Below, piece by piece: positions 18,786 through 27,637 of a stretch of 64,000 nucleotides of DNA. A program made the position numbers and the translations under genes. The stretch comes from Pseudomonas multiresinivorans (GTDB lineage: Bacteria > Pseudomonadota > Gammaproteobacteria > Pseudomonadales > Pseudomonadaceae), in assembly GCF_012971725.1 (NCBI RefSeq), contig NZ_CP048833.1, forward strand, positions 4,278,001 through 4,342,000. Direction: 5' to 3'. Each line of letters starts with the position of its first letter. The stretch's first letter is position 1. Under the pieces are notes generated by a model. It searched no databases, was not told the origin of the DNA, and saw nothing but the letters and a program-made list of their open reading frames with translations.

Positions 18786-19547
18786 ATGCAACTGCACCGC
18801 TCCCTCCTCGCCCTGCTGATCGGCGCCAGCGCCGCGCTCTCCGGCTGCCAGAACATGAACACCGACAGCCTCGTGCAGTCGGGCATGATGGCCATGAAGG
18901 CCGCCACCCTCAGCGATGCCGAGATCAAGCAGGTCGCCGACGAAGCCTGTGCCAAGCAGGATGCCGAAGCCCAGATCGCCCCGGCCTCCAGCCCCTACGC
19001 ACAGCGCCTGGACAAGATCGCCGCCGCCCTGGGCAACCCGCTGACCGGCACCTCGATCAACTACAAGGTCTACCTCACCGAAGACATCAACGCCTTCGCC
19101 ATGGCCAACGGCTGCGTGCGCGTCTACTCCGGCCTGATGGACCTGATGAACGACAACGAAGTGGAAGGCGTGCTCGGCCACGAGATCGGCCACGTCGCCC
19201 TCGGCCACGTGAAGAAGGCCACCCAAACGGCCTACGCAACCGCCGCCGCCCGCGGTGCCGTTGCGGCTTCGGGGAATGCTACCGTCGCAGCCCTGTCGCA
19301 ATCGCAGCTGGGTGAAATCGGTGAAGCGCTGGTCAACGCGCAGTTCTCCCAGTCCCAGGAGTCGGCGGCCGACGATTACTCCTTCGACCTGCTGAAGAAG
19401 CGCGGCATCGACCTCAATGGCCTGGCCAGCGCCTTCGACAAGCTGGCCAAGCTCAGCGGCGGCCAGGAGAGCAGCATGTTCGACTCCCACCCCGGCTCGC
19501 AGCAGCGTGCGGACCACATCCGCAAACGCATCGCCAGCGGCAAGTGA
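18786..19547 (+). CDS. M48 metalloprotease lipoprotein (LoiP/YggG-like)
   Basis: Outer-membrane or periplasmic zinc protease of 253 residues. Lipoprotein signal LLALLIGASAALSGC, then a helical linker and the zinc motif H132-E133-I-G-H136 in VLGHEIGHVALGH, with the third ligand in QESAADDYSFDLL and the C-terminal DSHPGSQQRADHI typical of the LoiP/BepA group. Start at 18786 is preceded by AAGGAAG. E. coli LoiP belongs to the cell-envelope stress network; the target here is unknown. Confidence 0.9.
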   Translation: MQLHRSLLALLIGASAALSGCQNMNTDSLVQSGMMAMKAATLSDAEIKQVADEACAKQDAEAQIAPASSPYAQRLDKIAAALGNPLTGTSINYKVYLTEDINAFAMANGCVRVYSGLMDLMNDNEVEGVLGHEIGHVALGHVKKATQTAYATAAARGAVAASGNATVAALSQSQLGEIGEALVNAQFSQSQESAADDYSFDLLKKRGIDLNGLASAFDKLAKLSGGQESSMFDSHPGSQQRADHIRKRIASGK

Positions 19548-19553
19548 TCACGG

Positions 19554-19583
19554 ACGGGCCTCTGCAGAGGCCCGTTTCGTTTC
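19554..19583 (+). terminator. Terminator after M48 protease gene
   Basis: ACGGGCC, TCTGCAGA, GGCCCGT then TTCGTTT. The central TCTGCAGA is itself self-complementary, so the hairpin is long. Confidence 0.8.
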
Positions 19584-20802
19584 AGGCTTGCGCCAGCAGC
19601 CCCTGCAGACGCTCGCCCGAGGGCCGCTGGCAGTTCACTGCCACCCGTTCGAGCCCCAGCCAGCGCGCCATCTCGTTCAATTGCTGCGCCAACGCGGCGT
19701 GGCCCTCTTCACCCAATCCCTTTTCCTCTTCGTGGACGGCATGCACCACCAGCTTTCCCGCGGCGCGATCGGAGCGCAGGTCGACCCGCGCGGCCAGGTG
19801 CTCGTTGAACAGGAAAGGCAGCACGTAGTAGCCGTAAACGCGCTTGTGCTGCGGCGTGTAGATCTCCAGGCGATAACGAAAATCGAACAGCCGCTCAGTG
19901 CGGGCGCGCTCCCAGACCAGTGAATCGAAGGGCGAAAGCAAGGCGCTGGCGCGCACCTTGCGCGGAATGACCGGATCCGCCAGGCAATAGGCCGGCGCCT
20001 GCCAGCCCTGAACCTGTACGACCAGCAGATCGCCCGCCTCCACCAACTCTGCCAGCCGCGCCTTGCTGTCCGCGGGGTCCAGGCGGAAATAATCACGCAG
20101 GTCCTTCTCGGTGGCCACACCCAGCGCCTGCGCCGAATGCAGCAGCAATTGACGCTGCGCCTCGGCTTCGTCCAGCTCGGGCTGAGCCAGCAGGGCCGAC
20201 GGCAACACGCGCTCAGGCAGATCATAGAGCCGCTCGAATCCCTTCCGCCCGGCGACCGTCACTTCGCCCGCGGCGAACAGCCATTCCAGCGCATGTTTCT
20301 CCTCGCTCCAGTCCCACCAGGGGCCGGCACGTTCCTCGCGGGTAGTCAGGCTGCCGGCACCCAGCGCGCCTTGCTCGCGAACGGCATCGAGCACCCGCTG
20401 GATCACCCCCTGCCGCTCACGCCCGAAGCGCGCCAGTTGCTGATAAATTCCCCGACCTTCAGCGGCACGGCGCATACGCCAGCGCATTAGCGGATACAGC
20501 TCCAGCGGCAGCAGCGAGGCTTCGTGCCCCCAGTATTCGAACAGGCGACGATGCCGCCCGCCGCTCCAGGCCGCCTCTTCCAGCAGCGTCGGCGAGTAGT
20601 TGCCCAGGCGCGAGAACAACGGCAGGTAATGCGAGCGCACCAGCGCGTTCACCGAATCGATCTGCAGCACACCCAGGCGCTCCAGCAGGCTGCGCACATG
20701 GCGGCGCTGCACCTCGCCGCCGGGCCTGCGCAGGGCAAAGCCCTGGGCGGCCAGGGCCAGGCGTCGGGCTTGCTTGAGGGACAGGGATTCTACGGTCGGC
20801 AT
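19582..20802 (-). CDS. ycaQ: YcaQ-family crosslink-repair DNA glycosylase
   Basis: HTH_42/AlkX-YcaQ family protein of 406 residues that unhooks interstrand crosslinks in DNA. The N-terminal helix-turn-helix region and the catalytic QxD motif (LGVLQIDSVNALVRSHYLPLFSRLG, about 44-68) are intact, followed by FEYWGHEASLLP and the C-terminal winged-helix segment LLSPFDSLVWERARTERLFDF...VYGYYVLPFL. Its stop lies on the edge of the opposing terminator. Single gene, first Met used. Confidence 0.9.
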   Translation of the reverse strand: MPTVESLSLKQARRLALAAQGFALRRPGGEVQRRHVRSLLERLGVLQIDSVNALVRSHYLPLFSRLGNYSPTLLEEAAWSGGRHRRLFEYWGHEASLLPLELYPLMRWRMRRAAEGRGIYQQLARFGRERQGVIQRVLDAVREQGALGAGSLTTREERAGPWWDWSEEKHALEWLFAAGEVTVAGRKGFERLYDLPERVLPSALLAQPELDEAEAQRQLLLHSAQALGVATEKDLRDYFRLDPADSKARLAELVEAGDLLVVQVQGWQAPAYCLADPVIPRKVRASALLSPFDSLVWERARTERLFDFRYRLEIYTPQHKRVYGYYVLPFLFNEHLAARVDLRSDRAAGKLVVHAVHEEEKGLGEEGHAALAQQLNEMARWLGLERVAVNCQRPSGERLQGLLAQA

Positions 20803-20862
20803 CGTGGACTCCAGGACGGGGCAAGCCCTAGAGCCTAACGCCTATTGCTGCGCCTGGCTGCA

Positions 20863-21333
20863 TCAGGCCGGCTCGGCCAGCGATCCGGGCACCGGGAATG
20901 GTCGGGCGAAAGTGAAGACCTCCGCCGAAGGGCCCTCCAGCTGCAGCCGCTCCAGGCGTTCGCGGGCCATCTGCACGTCCGGCAGGTCGCCTGCGGGCAA
21001 CCACCAGAGCGCCAGGCTCGGCGAAGACAGGCGCTCCATCCAGTCACGCTTGCTGCGCAGCACCTGCAGGTGCTCGCCGCTGTAGACGTACTCCTTCAAC
21101 GCCTCCACGGACTCCCAGACGGACAGGTTGACGATGATCAGCGGGTCGTCGAAGACGCGGATGGAGGTGGCATCGCCCTCCTCCGTCTGCAGGCGCCAGA
21201 CGAAACCCGCGCTGCGCTCGGCAAGGGCATTGATATGGTCGAGCTGGTCAACGAATCCCTTCATCAGGGGATGATCCAGCGGGGCGCGGGCCTTGGCGAT
21301 GTTGACCTGGGCGAGGTGGTAATGCGTGGACAT
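20863..21333 (-). CDS. DUF3291 family protein
   Basis: A 156-residue protein of the monooxygenase-like dimeric alpha/beta-barrel type. STHYHLAQVNIAKARAPLDH at the N-terminus and IIVNLSVWESVEALKEYVYSGEH with MALWWLPAG-like SLALWWLPAGDLP are the family landmarks. Start at 21333 has AAGGAAG before it. No function is established for the family; no cofactor motif is seen. Confidence 0.82.
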   Translation of the reverse strand: MSTHYHLAQVNIAKARAPLDHPLMKGFVDQLDHINALAERSAGFVWRLQTEEGDATSIRVFDDPLIIVNLSVWESVEALKEYVYSGEHLQVLRSKRDWMERLSSPSLALWWLPAGDLPDVQMARERLERLQLEGPSAEVFTFARPFPVPGSLAEPA

Positions 21334-21408
21334 GGGCTTCCTTGTCATGGCGCTGATCAGACTTGCAAGAGCGGGCGACACGGTGAGGGTCCGTGCCGCC
21401 CGGCAGGC

Positions 21409-21639
21409 TCAACGACGAACATAGTCGGCCCAGAACGGGCGCTCGACTTCCTGCTGGATATCGGCGCGACTCAGGCCGATGTCCTTGAGCGCTTCATCGC
21501 TCATGGTCGCCAGCTCACGGCGCTGGCGGGCCAGTTCGTGCCAATGCAGGACACGTTGCACGGCGCGCTTCCACAGCGGTACGGCCGCGATTTTGTGAAC
21601 ATGGTAGGACGCTGCTACGAAACCGATTTGACCTTTCAT
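21409..21639 (-). CDS. DUF1127 small basic protein
   Basis: A 76-residue basic protein with the C-terminal DUF1127 motif RQRRELATMSDEALKDIGLSRADI. In other proteobacteria such proteins affect phosphate or carbon use, sometimes through RNA. GAGGAAGCAAG precedes the start. It is divergent from the LysR gene at 21736 and may be its target. Confidence 0.85.
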   Translation of the reverse strand: MKGQIGFVAASYHVHKIAAVPLWKRAVQRVLHWHELARQRRELATMSDEALKDIGLSRADIQQEVERPFWADYVRR

Positions 21640-21735
21640 CTTGCTTCCTCCCTGTGGGGTTGGATGCAGTTTCCTGCTCGCGCTAAGATCAATCCAACGA
21701 ATCATTCTTATGCAACCCATCTCGGAGATTGATGA

Positions 21736-22587
21736 ATGAGCAGCTTCCCCAGCATCGACAGCGAACTGCTGCGCACCTTCGTCGCCATTGCCGACCACGG
21801 CGGCTTCACCCGCGCCGCCGAGATGGTCAACCGCACCCAGTCGGCGGTGAGCATGCAGATGAAACGGCTGGAGGAAGACGTGCTGGAACGCAGCCTGTTC
21901 GAGCGCGACGGCCGCCAGGTGCGCCTGACGCCGGAAGGCCAGATCCTGCTGGGCTACGCGCGGCGCATCCTGCGGTTGCAGGGCGAGGTGTTCAACACCT
22001 TCCGCCAGCCGCACATGGTCGGCTCGGTGAAGATCGGCACCCCGGACGACTATGTGATGCGCTTCCTGCCCAGCATCCTCTCGCGCTTCGCCGAGGCCTA
22101 CCCGCTGGTGCAGGTCGAGGTGCATTGCGACTCGTCGGCGCAACTGCTGATGCGCAACGACCTCGACCTGTCCATCGTCACCCGCGAGCCGGGCACCGAG
22201 ATCGGCCAGCTGCTGCGCCAGGAAGACTTCGTCTGGATGGCCGCCGAGAGCTTCTGCCCGCAGGACCAGCGCCCGCTGCCACTGGCGATGTTCAACACCG
22301 CCTGCTTCTGCCGCGCCTGGGCCTGCAATGCCCTGGAGGCGATGGAAGTGGACTACCGCATCGCCTACAGCAGCCCGAGCCTGTCGGCCCTGTTCGCCGT
22401 GGCCAATGCCGGACTGGCGGTGACCGCGCAGCTGCGCAGCCTGCTGACCGGCAACCTGCGCATCATCGGCGAAGACGAAGGGCTACCGGTGCTGCCCAAC
22501 GCCAGCATCGTGCTGCTGCGTGGACAGAAGATGACGCCGGTGACCGACAAGCTCGCCGAGTACATAGTCGAGGGGTTCAAGTCCTGA
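21736..22587 (+). CDS. LysR-family transcriptional regulator
   Basis: Regulator of 283 residues: N-terminal winged HTH (LLRTFVAIADHGGFTRAAEMVNRTQSAVSMQMKRLEE, about 10-46) and a periplasmic-binding-like effector domain (VKIGTPDDYVMRFLPSILSRFAEAYPLVQVEV onward). Unusually Cys-rich in the effector domain (FCPQ, TACFCRAWAC), which could mean redox sensing. Divergent from the DUF1127 gene, the usual layout for a LysR and its target. Ligand unknown. Confidence 0.88.
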   Translation: MSSFPSIDSELLRTFVAIADHGGFTRAAEMVNRTQSAVSMQMKRLEEDVLERSLFERDGRQVRLTPEGQILLGYARRILRLQGEVFNTFRQPHMVGSVKIGTPDDYVMRFLPSILSRFAEAYPLVQVEVHCDSSAQLLMRNDLDLSIVTREPGTEIGQLLRQEDFVWMAAESFCPQDQRPLPLAMFNTACFCRAWACNALEAMEVDYRIAYSSPSLSALFAVANAGLAVTAQLRSLLTGNLRIIGEDEGLPVLPNASIVLLRGQKMTPVTDKLAEYIVEGFKS

Positions 22588-22605
22588 CTATCAACACGCT
22601 GGGAC

Positions 22606-23352
22606 TCAGCGCACCGCCAGCAGCACTGCGCAGACGATCAGGAAGGCACTGAAGGCCATGCGCAGCTGACGTTCGGGCAACGCGTGGGCCAGCCGCACGC
22701 CCCAGGAAATGCTCACCAGGCCGCCCAGCGCCAGCGCGCTGCCCATGCGCCAGTCCACGTGGCCGTGCACCGCGTAGGTTGCCAGCGCCACGCCCGTGCT
22801 GGGCGCCGCCAGCGCCAGCGCGAGGCCTTGGGCAATCACCTGGGTCAGGCCGAACACCGAGGTCAGCACCGGCGTCGCCAGAACGCCACCGCCCACACCA
22901 AACAGGCCACCCAGCGATCCAGCCCCCAGCCCCAGCACGCCCATCCACGGCAGGCCGTAGCGCGGCGTGCTGCCACCCTGCGGCACACGCTGGAACAGGC
23001 GCACCAGCAGGTACAGCGCCAACAGCACCAGGAAAACCACGAAGGCCGTGCGCATGCTGCGGGCATCCAAGTTGACGGCAATGCTGGAAGCGAAGAACGC
23101 GCAGACCAGGCCAGTCAGTGCCAGCACGCCGGCCTGGGCGAAGTCGATGCGATTGCGCTGGTGGTAACGCCAGATGGCCAGCAGCACGTTCGGCACCACC
23201 ATCACCAGCGCGGTGCCCTGCGCCAGTTGCTGGTCCAGCCCGAACAGCACACCCAGAGCCGGAATCGCCAGCAGCCCGCCACCGATACCGAACAGCCCGC
23301 CCAGGCTGCCCAGCACGACGCCGAGCAGAAAGTCCACGACCAGATCCCACAT
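22606..23352 (-). CDS. TSUP (TauE/SafE) family permease
   Basis: Inner-membrane protein of 248 residues with about eight hydrophobic helices and the two duplicated family motifs GSLGGLFGIGGGLLAIPAL and GSLGGLFGVGGGVLATPVL. The family moves sulfite, sulfonates or related anions. GGAGGT precedes the ATG at 23352. Divergent from the LysR gene at 23449, its likely regulator. Confidence 0.9.
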   Translation of the reverse strand: MWDLVVDFLLGVVLGSLGGLFGIGGGLLAIPALGVLFGLDQQLAQGTALVMVVPNVLLAIWRYHQRNRIDFAQAGVLALTGLVCAFFASSIAVNLDARSMRTAFVVFLVLLALYLLVRLFQRVPQGGSTPRYGLPWMGVLGLGAGSLGGLFGVGGGVLATPVLTSVFGLTQVIAQGLALALAAPSTGVALATYAVHGHVDWRMGSALALGGLVSISWGVRLAHALPERQLRMAFSAFLIVCAVLLAVR

Positions 23353-23448
23353 CACGCACCTCCACAACAGTGCGTCCATGCTAGAAAAGCCCGTCTGGAT
23401 GGGAAACGCAAAGCGCTGCACAATGGCTTTGCCTTTCTTGCATAGCCA

Positions 23449-24414
23449 ATGAATGCCATGACGCCCTCCAACCTCGAAGATCAGCTCGATCTCTACCTGG
23501 ACGTGCTCGACAACGGCAGCTTTTCCGCTGCCGCCCGCCTGCGCCAGCTCACTCCTTCCGCCGTGGCGCGGCGCATGGATTCCCTGGAGCAGGGGCTGGG
23601 ATCGACCCTGCTCGTGCGCAGCACCCACAACGTGCGCGCCACGCCGGCGGGGCTGGCCTTCGCCGAGCGGGCACGGCGGATCGTCAGCGAACTGCGTCAG
23701 GCGCGAGCGGAGGCCGTGTCCCTGAGCACCGCGCCGGAAGGCCTGATCCGCATCGACGCCCCGGTTCCTTTCGGTCGTCGCCATCTCGCGCCGGCGCTGG
23801 TCGACTTCCTCACTGCCAACCCCGGCCTGGACGTGCAACTGCGGTTGATCGACAGCTTCACCGACACCCGCGGGGAGAATCTCGGCCAGGTCGACCTGGT
23901 CCTGCGCATCGGCACGCTGCCCGACAGCCGCCTGGTCGCCACGCGCCTGGCGTCCATGCGGCGGATCGTCTGCGCCAGCCCCGCCTACCTGCAGCACCAT
24001 GGCAGGCCTGCCTCCCCCCTGGAATTGCCGGAGCACATCGGCCTGGACTGGGAAGGCCTGGCCCCGGCACTGGCGTGGCGCTTCCTCATCGATGGCAGGC
24101 TGCAGCAGCTTCGGCCGCGCCGCTTGCGCATGACCGCCAATAATGCGGAAACACTGGTGGAAGGCGCGCTGCAGAGCATCGGCCTGGCGCACCTGCCGAC
24201 ATGGTTGTGCAGTGAGTACCTGATCAGCGGCCAGTTGCTGCCTCTGTTCTGCGAGAACGGCCTCCCCGAGCCTGAGCCAGGCGTCATCCACGCGCTGCGC
24301 CTGCAACGCGGCACCCACCCGCGCAGCGAACGACTGCTGGCGTTCCTGCTGAAACGCTTCGGTTTCCCTCCCCCCTGGGACACGGCACTGGAGGAAGCGC
24401 TGTTCAAGAATTAA
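23449..24414 (+). CDS. LysR-family transcriptional regulator
   Basis: Regulator of 321 residues. HTH at about 10-45 (LYLDVLDNGSFSAAARLRQLTPSAVARRMDSLEQ) and an effector domain of the DmlR/YhaJ-like type (LIRIDAPVPFGRRHLAPALVDFLTANPGLDVQL; DLVLRIGTLPDSRLVATRL). The start may be the ATG three codons later (23458). Divergent from the TSUP permease gene, 96 bases apart, so it probably controls that permease. Confidence 0.88.
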   Translation: MNAMTPSNLEDQLDLYLDVLDNGSFSAAARLRQLTPSAVARRMDSLEQGLGSTLLVRSTHNVRATPAGLAFAERARRIVSELRQARAEAVSLSTAPEGLIRIDAPVPFGRRHLAPALVDFLTANPGLDVQLRLIDSFTDTRGENLGQVDLVLRIGTLPDSRLVATRLASMRRIVCASPAYLQHHGRPASPLELPEHIGLDWEGLAPALAWRFLIDGRLQQLRPRRLRMTANNAETLVEGALQSIGLAHLPTWLCSEYLISGQLLPLFCENGLPEPEPGVIHALRLQRGTHPRSERLLAFLLKRFGFPPPWDTALEEALFKN

Positions 24415-24417
24415 CCA

Positions 24418-24438
24418 TCGCGCTAAATTAATGCGCAA
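24418..24438. promoter_or_regulatory. Probable OhrR operator upstream of ohrR
   Basis: The sequence TCGCGCTAAATTAATGCGCA is an imperfect dyad with an OhrR-like AT core, 40 bases before the ohrR start. Related half-sites occur upstream of ohr. Confidence 0.55.
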
Positions 24439-24476
24439 TCACCTCTTCGCCTCGAGCGCCCATCCGGGAGCACGCC

Positions 24477-24926
24477 ATGACCAAGCCAGACCCGACCTGC
24501 GAAGCCCTCAAGCTGGATAACCAGCTGTGCTTCGCCCTCTACTCCACGTCCCTGCAGATGACCAAGGTGTACAAGCCCTTGCTGCAGGAACTGGGGCTCA
24601 CCTACCCGCAGTACATCGCCATGCTGGTGCTCTGGGAAGAAGACGGCATCACCGTGGGCGAGATCAGCTCGCGCATGCTCACCGACCCCGGCTCGCTCAC
24701 GCCGCTGCTCAAGCGGCTGGAAGCCGAAGGCCTGATCACCCGCACCCGCAGCCAGGCAGACGAGCGCGTCGTGCAGTTGCGCCTGACCGACAAGGGCCGG
24801 GAACTGCGCCGACAGGCGGAGCGCATTCCGGCCTGCATCCTGGCCAGCAGCGGTCTAACGTTGGACAGTCTGAAGCGACTCCAGGAGGAGCTCGTGGACC
24901 TGCGCGGGCATCTGCAAGCCCCGTGA
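24477..24926 (+). CDS. ohrR: Organic hydroperoxide sensor OhrR
   Basis: MarR-family repressor of 149 residues. Reactive Cys18 lies in LKLDNQLCFALYS and a partner Cys at 120 (IPACILASSG) suggests the two-cysteine OhrR class. HTH and wing at 58-105 (EISSRMLTDPGSLTPLLKRLEAEGLITR...DERVVQL). It controls ohr, the next gene, as in PA2849-PA2850. A short hairpin (AAGCCCCG/CGGGGCTT, 24916-24936) overlaps its stop codon and may separate it from ohr. Confidence 0.95.
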   Translation: MTKPDPTCEALKLDNQLCFALYSTSLQMTKVYKPLLQELGLTYPQYIAMLVLWEEDGITVGEISSRMLTDPGSLTPLLKRLEAEGLITRTRSQADERVVQLRLTDKGRELRRQAERIPACILASSGLTLDSLKRLQEELVDLRGHLQAP

Positions 24927-24982
24927 ATCGGGGCTTATGCCCAAGCTGCAGGTCACTTAGTCAGAAATCTTCCAATAATTAT

Positions 24983-25040
24983 CTTGCGCACTAAATTAAA
25001 TAGAACTAACTTTCATCTCACGAACTACTTAGCGCACAAG
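24983..25040. promoter_or_regulatory. Paired half-sites in the ohr promoter region
   Basis: CTTGCGCACTAAATT at 24983 and, inverted, CTTGTGCGCTAAG ending at 25040 share a core CTTG(C/T)GC(A/G)CTAA, also seen at 24418-24438. Position and AT core fit OhrR binding; not proven. Confidence 0.55.
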
Positions 25041-25098
25041 ATATTAAGCAGCAAGACATTCTCAACCAGACTTACCTGACAGCGAACCGGAGACCACC

Positions 25099-25527
25099 AT
25101 GCAAACCATCAAAGCCCTCTACACCGCCACCGCTACCGCCACCGGAGGCCGCGACGGCCGTGCCGTTTCCTCGGACGGCATCCTCGACGTGAAACTGACC
25201 ACCCCGCGTGAACTGGGCGGCGCCGGTGGCGAAGCCACCAACCCGGAACAACTGTTCGCCGCTGGCTACTCGGCCTGCTTCATCGGCGCCATCAAGTTCG
25301 TCGCCAGCCAGAGCAAGAAACAGATTCCGGCGGACGCCTCGATCACCGGCAAGGTCGGCATCGGCCAGATCCCCGGCGGTTTCGGCCTGGAAGTCGAGCT
25401 GAACATCAACCTGCCGGGCCTGGACCAGGCCGAGGCTGAAGACCTGGTCGCCAAGGCCCACCAGGTCTGCCCCTACTCCAACGCCACCCGCGGCAACATC
25501 GATGTGCGCCTGAACGTCAGCGTCTGA
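25099..25527 (+). CDS. ohr: Organic hydroperoxide resistance peroxidase Ohr
   Basis: Thiol peroxidase of 142 residues that reduces lipid and organic hydroperoxides with lipoyl donors. Both catalytic cysteines are present: Cys60 (FAAGYSACF) and Cys124 (HQVCPYS). Full length. It is expressed from its own promoter region with OhrR-like half-sites and ends at a shared terminator with efp. Confidence 0.96.
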   Translation: MQTIKALYTATATATGGRDGRAVSSDGILDVKLTTPRELGGAGGEATNPEQLFAAGYSACFIGAIKFVASQSKKQIPADASITGKVGIGQIPGGFGLEVELNINLPGLDQAEAEDLVAKAHQVCPYSNATRGNIDVRLNVSV

Positions 25528-25560
25528 CACCAGCGCCGACAATCCAGAACGCCAGAAATG

Positions 25561-25589
25561 AAAAAGCCCGGCATCAGCCGGGCTTTTTT
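25561..25589. terminator. Bidirectional terminator ohr/efp
   Basis: AAAAAGCCCGGC, four bases, GCCGGGCTTTTTT between converging genes. Confidence 0.9.
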
Positions 25590-25605
25590 GTGTCTCGAAT
25601 CAGGC

Positions 25606-26172
25606 TCAGGCCTTGACGCGGGACTTGTACTCGCCAGTGCGGGTATCGATTTCGATCGAGTCGCCGATTTCGCAGAAGGCGGAAACCTGGACTTCAGCAC
25701 CGTTCTTCAGGCGAGCGGTCTTCATCACTTTACCGGAGGTGTCGCCACGGACAGCCGGCTCGGTGTAGACGATTTCGCGAACGATGGTGGTCGGCAGTTC
25801 AACGGAGATGACTTTCTCGTTGTAGAAGACGGCTTCGCAGACGTCGGTCATGCCGTCTTCGATGAAGGTCAGCACGCCTTCCAGATCGCCTTTCTCGATC
25901 TCGTACTGGTTGAACTCGGTGTCCATGAAGACATACAGCGGGTCCGCGAAGTAGGAGTAGGTCACTTCCTTGCGATCGAGGATGATCGGCTCCAGCTTGT
26001 CGTCGGCCTTGAACACGGTCTCGGTGCCGGCACCGGTCAGCAGGTTCTTCAGCTTCATCTTGACGACCGCGGAGTTACGGCCGGACTTGTTGAACTCGGC
26101 CTTCTGGATGACCCAGGGGGCGCCATTGATGTTGGCAACCTGGCCAGCGCGGAACTCTTGTGCGGTTTTCAT
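25606..26172 (-). CDS. efp: Translation elongation factor P
   Basis: EF-P (188 residues) relieves ribosome stalling at polyproline. The loop GRNSAVV has Arg32, the residue rhamnosylated by EarP in the Pseudomonas type, instead of the lysine used by EpmA organisms. Domains: KOW-like N-terminus, OB domains with LEPIILDRKEVTYSYFADPLYVFMD and C-terminal EIGDSIEIDTRTGEYKSRVKA. Start at 26172 (MKTAQEFRAGQV). It follows earP by 42 bases on the same strand. Confidence 0.97.
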   Translation of the reverse strand: MKTAQEFRAGQVANINGAPWVIQKAEFNKSGRNSAVVKMKLKNLLTGAGTETVFKADDKLEPIILDRKEVTYSYFADPLYVFMDTEFNQYEIEKGDLEGVLTFIEDGMTDVCEAVFYNEKVISVELPTTIVREIVYTEPAVRGDTSGKVMKTARLKNGAEVQVSAFCEIGDSIEIDTRTGEYKSRVKA

Positions 26173-26214
26173 ACGATTATCCGATTGGATTGGAGACAAA
26201 AATCAGGGGCCATA

Positions 26215-27342
26215 TCATAGCCAATTTGTATAAAAACGCACCAGCCCCGCAGCAAGATCGGTTTGTTCGGTCAGTCGCTGTTGCCAATTGCCAATCCACG
26301 CGGACCACTCCGGCAGCCGGCTTTCCAGCTTTCGCCAGGCTTCCCCGGCATCGCCCTGGCCGTTCCAGGCCATCCAGAACGCCATCAGCTCGGTCCGCAG
26401 CGGTTCGCTCATCCCGTCACCGAACAGAGCCAGGAAGGCCTGCAGCTTCTCCAGGTGAATATCGTCATCCTGCTGGTAGATGTGCCAGACGAATGGCCGC
26501 CCCGCCCACTGCGCCCGCACGAAGGAATCCTCACCACGCACCGCGTTGACATCGCAACTCCACAGGAGCGAGTCATAGTCTTCCTGGCGCACGAAGGGCA
26601 GCACCTGCAGGCGCAGGGCTCCGCGCTGGAACTGCTCCCCTGCTTTCAATGTTCTCTGCGCCCAGCGCTCGACATCGGCCAGCACCCTGCCCTCGGGCAC
26701 CAGCAACAAAGTGCTGTCGGAGTTGGCGGCCAATGCGTCGAGCCAACTGCCCAGCGCGGCATTTTCATAGGCGAACAGGGAGATGCGCCGCTCATGGGCA
26801 TGCGGGTGCACGCCAAGACTTTCGAGGAATCGAAGGCTGGCCGCCGGGTCGGCCTGGAACGCGTCGCGCCGGGCAATCAGATCGTTCTCGCGCAACAGCC
26901 CGCCGGTGGCCGGAGTGAAACCGGGGAAGTAGAAGTACTTCTGCAAACCGCTGACCTGCATCGATGGCAAGCCATGGCAGGACTCGACCCACGGCTCGGC
27001 GCTGAGATACTCCAGGTTCAGCCACAGTGGCGGCTGCCGGCGTTGCTTCATCGCTTCTATATAGGCAGGCGGCATTTCGCAGGCGAAGGCCTCGACCACC
27101 ACATCCGCCACGTGAGAGTCCTGCCAGGGCTTCGGCCACAGGCGTACCTCCACACCGGATTGGCGCTGCGATTCGACCGCGCCATCGGCCGCCGGGCAGA
27201 TGCGCACGAAGGCAGACAGATCGTCGACCCATAGCCGTACCTGCTGGCCATGTTCGCCGGCCAGTTGGCGAGCCAGTCTCCAGGTGACGCCGATATCGCC
27301 ATAGTTGTCGACTACGCTGCAGAAAACGTCCCAGCTGGCCAT
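26215..27342 (-). CDS. earP: EF-P arginine rhamnosyltransferase EarP
   Basis: GT104-family inverting glycosyltransferase (375 residues) that moves rhamnose from dTDP-rhamnose to Arg32 of EF-P. The N-terminal DVFCSVVDNYGDIGVTWRLARQL carries the catalytic aspartates (12 and 16 here); the nucleotide-sugar site is in DVNAVRGEDSFVRAQWAGRPFVWHIYQQDDDIHLEKL. Same strand and just upstream of efp, so enzyme and substrate are co-expressed. Confidence 0.95.
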   Translation of the reverse strand: MASWDVFCSVVDNYGDIGVTWRLARQLAGEHGQQVRLWVDDLSAFVRICPAADGAVESQRQSGVEVRLWPKPWQDSHVADVVVEAFACEMPPAYIEAMKQRRQPPLWLNLEYLSAEPWVESCHGLPSMQVSGLQKYFYFPGFTPATGGLLRENDLIARRDAFQADPAASLRFLESLGVHPHAHERRISLFAYENAALGSWLDALAANSDSTLLLVPEGRVLADVERWAQRTLKAGEQFQRGALRLQVLPFVRQEDYDSLLWSCDVNAVRGEDSFVRAQWAGRPFVWHIYQQDDDIHLEKLQAFLALFGDGMSEPLRTELMAFWMAWNGQGDAGEAWRKLESRLPEWSAWIGNWQQRLTEQTDLAAGLVRFYTNWL

Positions 27343-27503
27343 GCGCTCTCCCGAGGATCAGAAGGCACCAGTGTACCCGCGATCCCGGCCGTGCTTCTTA
27401 AGCCGATGAATCCCTTGGGAAAAATTTTCAAAAAAGATTTGCCAAGGAGGAAACCTTTGAGTAAAGTGCGCGCCTCGACAGACACAGCGCTGTCGAGAAA
27501 TCT

Positions 27504-27593
27504 GGTGAGGTGTCCGAGCGGTTGAAGGAGCACGCCTGGAAAGTGTGTATACGAGAAATCGTATCGAGGGTTCGAATCCCTCCCTCACCGCCA
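27504..27593 (+). tRNA. tRNA-Ser (anticodon GGA)
   Basis: A 90-base tRNA with the acceptor stem GGTGAGG / CCTCACC, anticodon GGA in CTGGAAA, a long variable arm (class II) and TTCGAAT in the T loop; the CCA end is encoded. Same place as the tRNA-Ser beside oprI in P. aeruginosa. Confidence 0.95.
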
Positions 27594-27600
27594 GATTCAT

Positions 27601-27636
27601 GAAAAAGCCCGGCTAAGCAATTAGCCGGGCTTTTTC
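27601..27636 (+). terminator. Terminator after tRNA-Ser
   Basis: GAAAAAGCCCGGCTA, six bases, TAGCCGGGCTTTTTC: a 15-bp perfect stem. Confidence 0.88.
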
Positions 27637-27637
27637 G

